A stretch of DNA of 5,373 bases, taken from Candidatus Bathyarchaeota archaeon. Lineage in GTDB: Archaea; Thermoproteota; Bathyarchaeia; 40CM-2-53-6; RBG-13-38-9. The notes under the pieces are model-generated. The model was not told the origin of the DNA and searched no databases. It saw nothing but the letters and a program-made list of their open reading frames with translations. The position numbers and the translations under genes were made by a program. The stretch spans positions 1 to 5,373 of the forward strand of contig SMYQ01000268.1 of NCBI GenBank assembly GCA_007050885.1, in the 5' to 3' direction. Every line of letters starts with the position of its first letter. Position 1 is the first letter of the stretch. This document shows positions 1 to 5,212 of this stretch, one piece after another.

Positions 1-366
1 CTAATCAGCGAAGCTGCTTTCAAACTTCTTTCCAAGCTTCCCTACACCGGAACAACAGGACTCTATATCGGTGAGTATTCACCGAAGGCCTTCCGGCTCT
101 CAATGGATGGTGCCCAACTGCTCGGACATCATGCTACAAAACAGAAAGTGGAATTAACCGATGTTCAAGCTCAACAGTGGTTACAGGGGGAATCGGTTAA
201 TTATGAAGACATACAAAGAGGGTATGTAATCGTCATTCACAACAACACGATCCTTGGATGCGGCAGTCTCTCTAAAGGTCTGCTTCGCAGCTTCATTCCG
301 AAGATCCGACGACTCAAACTATCCGATCAGCTTCCTGGTGGAGAAAGCTCATGTCAGTCACCATAA
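1..366 (+). CDS. PUA-like RNA-binding domain protein, probable C terminus of a Nol1/Nop2/RsmF-type methyltransferase (5' partial)
   Basis: The frame is open from the left edge, so the start is missing; 121 residues are visible. They look like the PUA-like domain at the end of archaeal and RsmF-type RNA cytosine-5 methyltransferases. The diagnostic pieces are GLYIGEY (res 20-26) followed by a FRLSMDGAQLLG stretch, a Trp-containing helix ending in GE (about 55-64), GYVIVIHNN (74-82), LGCGSLSKG (85-93) and the basic IPKIRR (99-104). In this family GYVVV...LG.G......PK.RR forms the RNA-contacting barrel. No methyltransferase motif is visible because it would lie upstream; some archaea encode the domain alone, so the whole gene could also be a short RNA-binding protein. 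The last 16 bases overlap the next gene, whose Shine-Dalgarno sequence lies inside this one, implying translational coupling. Domain call fairly sure; enzyme identity inferred. Confidence 0.72.
   Translation, partial: LISEAAFKLLSKLPYTGTTGLYIGEYSPKAFRLSMDGAQLLGHHATKQKVELTDVQAQQWLQGESVNYEDIQRGYVIVIHNNTILGCGSLSKGLLRSFIPKIRRLKLSDQLPGGESSCQSP
337..343 (+). promoter_or_regulatory. Shine-Dalgarno sequence of the RNase J-like gene
   Basis: GGTGGAG ends 7 bases before the ATG at 351 and is complementary to the archaeal 16S 3' end. It lies within the final codons of the upstream PUA gene, so the overlapping start is very probably the true one and is reached by ribosomes finishing the upstream gene. 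Confidence 0.6.
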
Positions 367-1724
367 CCATTTACGGGGGCGCAGGAGAAATCGGCGCCAA
401 CAAAATCCTAATCCACGATAAGGGATACGATACGAAGTTCTTCCTCGACTTCGGGAAATCTTTTGAAACCATGCGTAAGTTCTACGATTTCCCTGTCGCT
501 CCACAATCTCTTGACGAGCTAATTCAAGTGGGTGGTACGCCCGATATCCCCAACCTATACCATCAACCCTCTAAAAATGACCAACCTGCTTCTGACGTTG
601 ATGCCGTGCTTCTCTCTCATGCACACACAGATCATAGTGGCTATCTGCCATTACTAAATCGGAGCATTCCTATCCACATGGGTGAGTGCACCCGCATCAT
701 CTTTGAAGCCCGACTCCAAGGAACCCGAAAAACATTTGACACCGACATTGAAGGGCAAACCATCAACACCTTCCGCACTGGTAACCGAGTGAAAATCAAT
801 GGAATCGAGATCCAACCCGTCCATGTGGATCATAGTATTCCAGCAGCTTATGGTTTCATCATCTACTGTTCAGAAATTACCATTGTGTATACAGGCGATT
901 TCCGTCGCCATGGCACACTGCCTCAGCTGACCGAAGATTTTGTCAAGGCAATCCAAAAGAGTGGACCACCCGATGTTATACTCACCGAAGGCACGAATAT
1001 CGCAAAGGCCGAACTAGCGACAGAGCAAGAAGTCCTCGAAAAAGTTACTACGATCGTCCGAGGCTGTAAGAGCCTCACAATCGCGGATTTCTCTGAACCC
1101 GACTTTGACCGGTTTCGCACCATGCTATCAGCTGCTACCAGCAACGACCGAAAATTGGTTCTTGAACCACGACGAATGTGGATACTGAACGCCATTAACC
1201 ATTGCCGAGATCTTCAGACCCCAAGCATCGCCAATGATACAGAAATTCTTTGGTTCGATGCCAAGAAGAAACGCGTCTCAAAGTACGAAAAATTACTCCA
1301 AAATGCAGATCCGCCTATCAAGAATCTTGATGAGCGTGCAGTGACGGCTAAAGACCTTCATAAACAACCGAACCGATACGTATTCTGTTCTAGTTTTGGC
1401 AGTATCAGCACCATGCAAAAAATCAAACCACCTGAATCAGGTATCTATCTTCTGAGTGCATCAGAACCTTTCAATGAAGAGAGCGAAATCGGTTTCGATA
1501 AACTTCTAAATTGGCTCGCCCTATCTGGACTAGCAATGTACAATTCCCATTGCTCTGGGCACATCCATCCTCTACAGCTTTGCCAAACGCTTGAGGAAAT
1601 CCGACCAAAGAATCTGGTTCCGATTCATACAGAAGCCCCGGAACTCTTCCAAAGGTTCGTTAAAAGTACAGGAATTCCTGTGCAAATCCCCAAACAAGGA
1701 GTTCCCCTCAAATTCTCTCCCTGA
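351..1724 (+). CDS. RNase J-like metallo-beta-lactamase/beta-CASP ribonuclease
   Basis: A 457-residue protein with a complete metallo-beta-lactamase plus beta-CASP nuclease signature. It begins with the RNase J-type strand and loop IYGGAGEIGANK (7-18), followed by FLDFG (31-35). Zinc ligands are visible as H90-A-H92-T-D94-H95 in SHAHTDHSG, H161 in DHSIP (160-164), and D183 in YTGDFR. The beta-CASP part (about 205-400) supplies motif A as E213 in LTEGTN, motif B as H404 in CSGH, and motif C as H426 in VPIHTE. All catalytic positions are present, so an active RNA nuclease is expected, acting in the cytoplasm with two zinc ions. Family members include 5'-3' exonucleases (RNase J) and endonucleases (CPSF73-like); the N-terminal loop favours the RNase J side. 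The KH domains of archaeal aCPSF1 and the RNase J C-terminal domain are absent. It overlaps the PUA gene by 16 bases, which suggests a joint role in RNA processing or decay. Confidence 0.9.
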   Translation: MSVTITIYGGAGEIGANKILIHDKGYDTKFFLDFGKSFETMRKFYDFPVAPQSLDELIQVGGTPDIPNLYHQPSKNDQPASDVDAVLLSHAHTDHSGYLPLLNRSIPIHMGECTRIIFEARLQGTRKTFDTDIEGQTINTFRTGNRVKINGIEIQPVHVDHSIPAAYGFIIYCSEITIVYTGDFRRHGTLPQLTEDFVKAIQKSGPPDVILTEGTNIAKAELATEQEVLEKVTTIVRGCKSLTIADFSEPDFDRFRTMLSAATSNDRKLVLEPRRMWILNAINHCRDLQTPSIANDTEILWFDAKKKRVSKYEKLLQNADPPIKNLDERAVTAKDLHKQPNRYVFCSSFGSISTMQKIKPPESGIYLLSASEPFNEESEIGFDKLLNWLALSGLAMYNSHCSGHIHPLQLCQTLEEIRPKNLVPIHTEAPELFQRFVKSTGIPVQIPKQGVPLKFSP

Positions 1725-1735
1725 AGCCATTTTTC

Positions 1736-1743
1736 TTTTATAC
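1736..1743 (+). promoter_or_regulatory. TATA-like box upstream of the SNAP/TPR-like gene
   Basis: TTTTATAC lies in the 61-base gap after the nuclease stop codon and fits the archaeal TATA consensus. Transcription would begin about 25 bases downstream, near 1763-1768, leaving a leader of roughly 20 bases before the ATG at 1786. The preceding bases are T-rich rather than a purine-rich BRE, and the same T-rich stretch (1729-1739) could instead help end the upstream transcript. Confidence 0.4.
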
Positions 1744-1761
1744 CCGAAAGGGATTTTAACA

Positions 1762-1775
1762 GGTTCACAGGAACC
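1762..1775. repeat. Perfect short inverted repeat at the presumed transcription start
   Basis: GGTTC-ACAG-GAACC is a perfect 5-base inverted repeat with a 4-base spacer. It sits about 20 bases downstream of the TATA-like box and 10 bases before the ATG, an operator-like position. In RNA it could form a small tetraloop hairpin. Its arms are short enough to occur by chance. Confidence 0.3.
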
Positions 1776-1785
1776 ACGCCTCATT

Positions 1786-3066
1786 ATGTCGTTTCTCAAG
1801 GGTGTCTTCAGTGGAGATCCAGCGAAATCAGCTGCAAAACACGAAAAACGGGCAAGAAACCATCAAGCAGAAGGAAACGAAGTAAAAGCCGCTGATGAAT
1901 GGGCCGCTGCTGGACGCTCCTATACAAAAATCCCCGATTACCAAAAAGCCTACGAAGCTTTTCTTCAAGCCGCCCAATTCTACCTTGCTCTCAAAGATGA
2001 CAAGCGCGAAACAGACATTCTCTTTGAAGCAGTTGATGCTGCCATCGCTAACCATGATTTCAATTCTGCTTCATCAGCACTAACCCAAGTCACACGCATA
2101 GGTACACGGAAAAATGATAATGAGCTTCTTATACGGACTTACGCGCTACAAACGATTATGCTCTTTGCTGCAAATGATCTAGCTAAGGCGAAGCAAACCT
2201 ATCGCGAAGCTGAAAAGGTCAAAAAACGCTTCGGACGAAAAAAGGCCAAAACACCTGTCTATCCTATCGCTTCCCTCCTTGTCAACCGTTTCATCGAAGG
2301 AGAAGGTGCTCCAGAGGATTTACAAATCCCTTCACGCTTTGATGAATCTGAAACAGTAATCCAACTGCTTACCACCCTTCTAGCGCTTTATCAAAGTACC
2401 CTTTCCTCACAACTAAGACTATCGCTAGATAAGCAAGAAGTAAAAATCAAAGAACCTGTTTCGGGTCAGGTTACAATCAGTTTCTCCGAGGCTACTATAA
2501 TCCTTGACACGCAAATATCGCTCCCTTCAAATATTGCCCTTCTCGAACCCATATCCCCTCCCAAAGAACCCATGAAACGGTTCAAAATACCCCTCCTAAT
2601 GGAAGCGCGTTTACCAGGAACATTTGATGTCGGACCGCTAGTCTTCTTGTTCCAAACAGATACGCAGCAATTTCAACTGAAATCAAATCTTGTGGAAATA
2701 GAAATTACTGCAGCTAAACCCCGAATTGAACTTACTGCTGAGCCTATGTCCCCTCCCCATTCACAGGAGGAATTCGAATTGATTGTACGGGTTGAAAACA
2801 ACAGTCACGGGGATGCTGCCGATGTAATGATCACTGTAACATTACCACCTGAGCTCATATTAAAAACTGGAACACTTGAAAAACGGATTATCACATTACT
2901 TGCTCAACAGCAAGTGCAATTCCCACTTTTCCTTATCGCCACAAAAGCTGGAAGCCATGATGGAGTAATCGTTTGTAAATATCAAGGACCAAGCGGACAT
3001 CTCCAAAGCATCGATAGCAAATTCTCAGTGGAAATCTTACCCCGTGTTCGAAAGGAAAAAGATTAA
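1786..3066 (+). CDS. alpha-SNAP/TPR-like helical protein with two C-terminal Ig-like domains
   Basis: A 426-residue protein of unknown function. Residues about 12-205 are alanine-rich amphipathic helices in a TPR or SNAP-like pattern, for example AADEWAAAGRSY (35-46), AYEAFLQAAQFYLALK (55-70) and AKAKQTYREAEK (133-144). Then come two stretches of alternating beta strands predicted to be Ig-like sandwiches: about 207-307 and about 311-417. The second has the VENNSHGDAADVMITVTLP pattern (336-354) of CARDB/DUF11-type domains. There is no signal peptide or membrane helix, so it should be cytoplasmic, although such beta domains are often extracellular in archaea. The N-terminal FLKGVFSG (3-10) resembles the hydrophobic loop of eukaryotic alpha-SNAP; this is a recollected similarity only. 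The ATG at 1786 is preferred over an in-frame ATG at 1591, which would overlap the nuclease by 134 bases with unrelated-looking sequence. No clear Shine-Dalgarno sequence precedes it. A scaffold or trafficking-type role is inference. Confidence 0.75.
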   Translation: MSFLKGVFSGDPAKSAAKHEKRARNHQAEGNEVKAADEWAAAGRSYTKIPDYQKAYEAFLQAAQFYLALKDDKRETDILFEAVDAAIANHDFNSASSALTQVTRIGTRKNDNELLIRTYALQTIMLFAANDLAKAKQTYREAEKVKKRFGRKKAKTPVYPIASLLVNRFIEGEGAPEDLQIPSRFDESETVIQLLTTLLALYQSTLSSQLRLSLDKQEVKIKEPVSGQVTISFSEATIILDTQISLPSNIALLEPISPPKEPMKRFKIPLLMEARLPGTFDVGPLVFLFQTDTQQFQLKSNLVEIEITAAKPRIELTAEPMSPPHSQEEFELIVRVENNSHGDAADVMITVTLPPELILKTGTLEKRIITLLAQQQVQFPLFLIATKAGSHDGVIVCKYQGPSGHLQSIDSKFSVEILPRVRKEKD

Positions 3067-3097
3067 TGAATTGGCTTCAATGCAATCAACTATGAAT

Positions 3098-3102
3098 AGG
3101 GG
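3098..3102 (+). promoter_or_regulatory. Shine-Dalgarno sequence that fixes the nucleotidyltransferase start
   Basis: AGGGG ends 9 bases before the ATG at 3112. It directly abuts a TTG at 3103, too close for that codon to be the start, so the ATG is chosen. Confidence 0.6.
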
Positions 3103-3111
3103 TTGAAAACT

Positions 3112-4410
3112 ATGAGAGCGCTCCTTTTAGCTGGTAGCGAAAGCAGACGTATGTGGCCACTTGTTGGCACCTTTCCTAAACCGCTACTCGATATCGGTGG
3201 TAAACCAATCATCCAGTGGATGATTGAAGATATGCGAGCTGCAGGCATCCGTGATATCCTAGTCTCAATCGGATATCAAGGAGATCAAATTCGTGATTTT
3301 CTTGGACGGGGTCACAGTCTAGGGGTAAAAATCGATTACGTGGTCCAGAAAACACCTAAAAGCATCGCTGATTCAATCCTTGTTGCCCAAGAGGAGCTGC
3401 AAGGTGAAGACGCTTTCATCATCGCCAATGCTGACATCTTGGGTGAACCCATGATGTTTCGACGGGCACAGCGCCAATTCAAGGACCTCAACGCGGAAGC
3501 CGTCATCAGCCTCACCTTAACAACTACACCACAATTTTACGGTATCGCCGAAATTGATGAAAGAGCTCTAATCAAACGGTTAGTGGAAAAACCCAATCCC
3601 ACAGAAATTCAAAGCCGATACGCCGTCGCAGGTATCTATGTAGTCCAACCTACCATTTTTAACATCCTTGAGACGACTCACGACCTAACCACTGCCTTTC
3701 AACAACTAATCGATAACAAAAAAGATGTCTATGGATCCGTTTGGGAACGTGACTGGGTAGAAATCTCATACCCCTGGGATTTGATTCGAGCAAACCGATT
3801 CATACTCGACAAAGTGCTGACAGGCAAAGGATCTTTCATAGCTAGATCCGCTGACATTCAACAGCCAAGTCGAATCGAAGGCTCCGTGCATATCTCTGAT
3901 GGTGTTGTTGTCCGACCCCATTCGACAATTCGAGGACCGACATATATTGGTCCAAACACCTATATCGGTAATAACGTCTTGGTTCGCGAATACACGGCTT
4001 TAGGTTCCAATGTTCTAGTCGGATTTGGTGTAGAAATTAAAGAGAGCCTCATTTATGATGAAGCAAAAATCGGTCGCTTATGCTTTGTAGGTGACAGCAT
4101 CGTAGGTCGCAATGTGGATATCGGTGCAGGGGCTCAACTCGTTAACAGACCAGTTGCTGGAGAAACAATCACCTCTGTTATAGGAGGGGAGCGTGTAACT
4201 GTTCCTCGTATTAAGTATGGGGCAGTTATCGGTGATAATGCCATTCTCAGTCCCAATGTGTCGGTGTACCCTGGAGTTAAGATAGGCACCAATTCTATCG
4301 TGCTTCCTGGTACAATCCTTTCCGAAGATGTACCCGCTGATACTGAAGCCAAAACTACTCACAAAGTCGCATTCCGTCAACTCGGTCCCGGAGAAGAGAA
4401 AAAGACTTAA
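3112..4410 (+). CDS. GlmU-like sugar-1-phosphate nucleotidyltransferase with left-handed beta-helix domain, divergent active sites
   Basis: 432 residues: an NTP_transferase domain (about 1-235) followed by left-handed beta-helix hexapeptide repeats (about 244-405, e.g. GPTYIGPNTYIGNNV). This is the architecture of archaeal GlmU-like enzymes, which activate a sugar-1-phosphate with an NTP and may acetylate an amino sugar. Recognisable elements are R13 and PKPL (22-25, K23 catalytic), D108 in NAD (metal), VEKP (158-161) and the WVEISYPWDLIRAN block (215-228). Key positions deviate: the G-x-G-x-R loop reads S9-E-S11-R-R13, the usual G-T after the base-binding Gln reads S84-I85, the second metal Asp is E217, and the His expected before the YVGDS-type motif (acetyltransferase base) is R322 in GRLCFVGDS. 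It may therefore use an unusual substrate, lack acetyltransferase activity, or be regulatory. The fold is certain; the substrate cannot be told. Stop to next start is 37 bases, compatible with an operon. Confidence 0.85.
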   Translation: MRALLLAGSESRRMWPLVGTFPKPLLDIGGKPIIQWMIEDMRAAGIRDILVSIGYQGDQIRDFLGRGHSLGVKIDYVVQKTPKSIADSILVAQEELQGEDAFIIANADILGEPMMFRRAQRQFKDLNAEAVISLTLTTTPQFYGIAEIDERALIKRLVEKPNPTEIQSRYAVAGIYVVQPTIFNILETTHDLTTAFQQLIDNKKDVYGSVWERDWVEISYPWDLIRANRFILDKVLTGKGSFIARSADIQQPSRIEGSVHISDGVVVRPHSTIRGPTYIGPNTYIGNNVLVREYTALGSNVLVGFGVEIKESLIYDEAKIGRLCFVGDSIVGRNVDIGAGAQLVNRPVAGETITSVIGGERVTVPRIKYGAVIGDNAILSPNVSVYPGVKIGTNSIVLPGTILSEDVPADTEAKTTHKVAFRQLGPGEEKKT

Positions 4411-4413
4411 AGC
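4398..4413 (+). promoter_or_regulatory. Possible promoter for the RAM-domain gene
   Basis: An A/G-rich stretch (GAAAAAGA, BRE-like) runs into CTTAAAGC, a weak TATA-like element overlapping the nucleotidyltransferase stop codon. A start near 4433 would leave about 15 bases of leader containing the GGTGA ribosome-binding site. Read-through from the upstream gene is equally possible. Confidence 0.22.
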
Positions 4414-4436
4414 CTCTTAAGCTGTCCGTGACAATC

Positions 4437-4441
4437 GGTGA
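4437..4441 (+). promoter_or_regulatory. Shine-Dalgarno sequence supporting a GTG start
   Basis: GGTGA ends 6 bases before the GTG at 4448. It matches the anti-Shine-Dalgarno of archaeal 16S rRNA and supports this non-ATG start, there being no in-frame ATG at the N terminus. Confidence 0.6.
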
Positions 4442-4447
4442 CCTGGA

Positions 4448-4678
4448 GTGGCCGTCGTTCTTGCCTACGTCCTCATCTTAGCTCAATCCGGGCGCGAATA
4501 TGAGATTATCGAGAGTTTGAAAGAATTCAATCAAGTCAGGGACGCCCGAACCACTCTTGGATCATGGGATATCATTGTCTCTGTCGAATCGGAATCAATT
4601 CCCGATCTCTATGTCCTTGTCGACCGTATCCGTGCTCTCCGACATGTTGAGCGCACCTCCACCCTCATTACGAGATAA
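4448..4678 (+). CDS. Stand-alone Lrp/AsnC ligand-binding (RAM) domain protein
   Basis: A 76-residue protein with the whole beta-alpha-beta-beta-alpha-beta pattern of the Lrp/AsnC effector-binding (RAM) domain and no helix-turn-helix. Strand 1 is VLAYVLILAQ (4-13), helix 1 YEIIESLKEF (18-27), and the conserved turn TLGSWDIIVSVE (36-47) carries the G-x-x-D of the family (G38, D41). Helix 2 spans about 52-63 and the end HVERTSTLI (66-74) matches the V..T.T.. strand. Such single-domain proteins are common in archaea; they assemble as dimers or larger rings, bind amino acids or other small effectors, and may pair with full-length Lrp regulators. Length is normal for the stand-alone form. The GTG start is backed by GGTGA 6 bases upstream. 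Ligand and partner cannot be inferred; the nearby nucleotidyltransferase may be only a co-transcribed neighbour. Confidence 0.85.
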   Translation: MAVVLAYVLILAQSGREYEIIESLKEFNQVRDARTTLGSWDIIVSVESESIPDLYVLVDRIRALRHVERTSTLITR

Positions 4679-4680
4679 TC

Positions 4681-4688
4681 ATTTTTTC
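4681..4688 (+). terminator. T-rich archaeal terminator after the RAM gene
   Basis: ATTTTTTC, with six T in a row, starts 3 bases after the RAM stop codon. Archaeal RNA polymerase commonly terminates at such tracts without a hairpin. Confidence 0.5.
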
Positions 4689-4698
4689 ATAATAATCA

Positions 4699-4732
4699 CT
4701 GATATCGAACTTTGAGGTTAATATTTTATCAG
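4699..4732. repeat. Imperfect inverted repeat between convergent genes
   Basis: CTGATA (4699-4704) is matched by TATCAG (4727-4732), with further AAC/GTT (4708-4710, 4717-4719) pairing inside. It lies between two converging genes, so a hairpin that helps end one or both transcripts is possible. The interior is AT-rich and imperfect. Confidence 0.3.
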
Positions 4733-4753
4733 AATTAAGAGGAAGCACTTTCT

Positions 4754-4773
4754 GACATCTTTTGCAAAATGTC
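4754..4773. repeat. Short hairpin downstream of the membrane-protein gene
   Basis: GACAT (4754-4758) and ATGTC (4769-4773) flank the self-complementary TTTTGCAAAA (4760-4769, sharing one base with the right arm). It lies 14 bases past the minus-strand stop codon and could be a 3'-end hairpin for that transcript. No long T tract follows on either strand. Confidence 0.3.
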
Positions 4774-4787
4774 GTTCTCCCAAGCGA

Positions 4788-5132
4788 TTACGCTTTTTCT
4801 TCAGGTGCAAGGGCACCACCAATTAGCGCCAAAAGTCCACCAATTGTTCCGCCGATTATTAACCCAATAATGCCAGTAGCGATGAGGGAAGATTTGTGAG
4901 CACTCGGATCATGACGCCATTTGAACCAATAGATTGCGAGTATCAAACAACCAATGCCCCAGACGAGAAAAATTGCAGGGAAAATTATGAATAAAAGTAG
5001 TGGGATCAAAACGAAGGACGGCAAAATAATAATGACGAAGAATATGCCTAAAGCCAATAGAGGAATTGCAGTAATAAGTTGAAAGGTTGCCCCTATTAAT
5101 ACAAGAAGCTTTGCGGTGTCCTCGTCCGCTAT
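4788..5132 (-). CDS. Small glycine-rich multi-pass membrane protein, apparent ATA start
   Basis: A 114-residue protein if read from the ATA at 5132-5130. After a short acidic N terminus (ADEDTAK) a hydrophobic stretch covers about 9-70, enough for three membrane helices. A basic loop KWRHDPSAHKS (71-81) follows, then a last helix (about 83-108) with a glycine pattern GLIIGGTIGGLLALIGG and the charged tail PEEKA. The architecture recalls small archaeal DUF4064-like membrane proteins, but I do not recognise the family with confidence and no function is claimed. There is no ATG, GTG or TTG in frame between the upstream stop at 5195-5193 and a TTG at 5057, and that TTG would cut into the first membrane helix. 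GAGGAGG at 5147-5141 lies 8 bases before the ATA, so an ATA start, or a base error in an ATG, best fits. The gene converges on the RAM gene. Confidence 0.68.
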   Translation of the reverse strand: MADEDTAKLLVLIGATFQLITAIPLLALGIFFVIIILPSFVLIPLLLFIIFPAIFLVWGIGCLILAIYWFKWRHDPSAHKSSLIATGIIGLIIGGTIGGLLALIGGALAPEEKA

Positions 5133-5140
5133 TTTTTTTC

Positions 5141-5147
5141 CCTCCTC
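5141..5147 (-). promoter_or_regulatory. Strong Shine-Dalgarno sequence of the membrane-protein gene
   Basis: On the minus strand GAGGAGG is followed by a G and an eight-base A run whose last A begins the in-frame ATA at 5132. The 8-base spacing is ideal. It is the best ribosome-binding site in the window and decides the start of the gene. Confidence 0.6.
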
Positions 5148-5201
5148 AGAAGATTTGATGGGGTTTCCAAAGTTAATTAGCTCACTAGCGAACTACGGCT
5201 C

Positions 5202-5212
5202 TTTAATATTTT
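5202..5212 (-). promoter_or_regulatory. Possible TATA element of the membrane-protein gene
   Basis: On the minus strand AAAATATTAAA lies about 70 bases upstream of the presumed start. Transcription about 25 bases downstream would give a leader of roughly 50 bases including the Shine-Dalgarno sequence. The match is generic AT-rich sequence. Confidence 0.25.

Noticed and set aside
923..1195. Minus-strand ORF inside the RNase J-like gene
   Set aside because: Antisense shadow with low-complexity Ser/Arg-rich translation, while the plus frame carries conserved catalytic motifs.
1591..1785. N-terminal extension of the SNAP-like protein to an upstream ATG
   Set aside because: It overlaps the nuclease by 134 bases out of frame, is basic and low in recognisable structure, and passes over the TATA-like box and palindrome. 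The ATG at 1786 begins a natural-looking N terminus.
3103..3111. TTG start three codons upstream of the nucleotidyltransferase ATG
   Set aside because: The AGGGG ribosome-binding site touches the TTG with no spacing, while it is 9 bases from the ATG, which also gives the usual M-R-A-L-L-L-A beginning of the family.
4078..4380. Minus-strand ORFs inside the beta-helix region of the nucleotidyltransferase
   Set aside because: They are shadows of a well-supported plus-strand gene and show no family resemblance.
4788..5057. TTG at 5057 as start of the minus-strand membrane protein
   Set aside because: It lies inside the first hydrophobic segment and has no ribosome-binding site comparable to GAGGAGG at 5141-5147.
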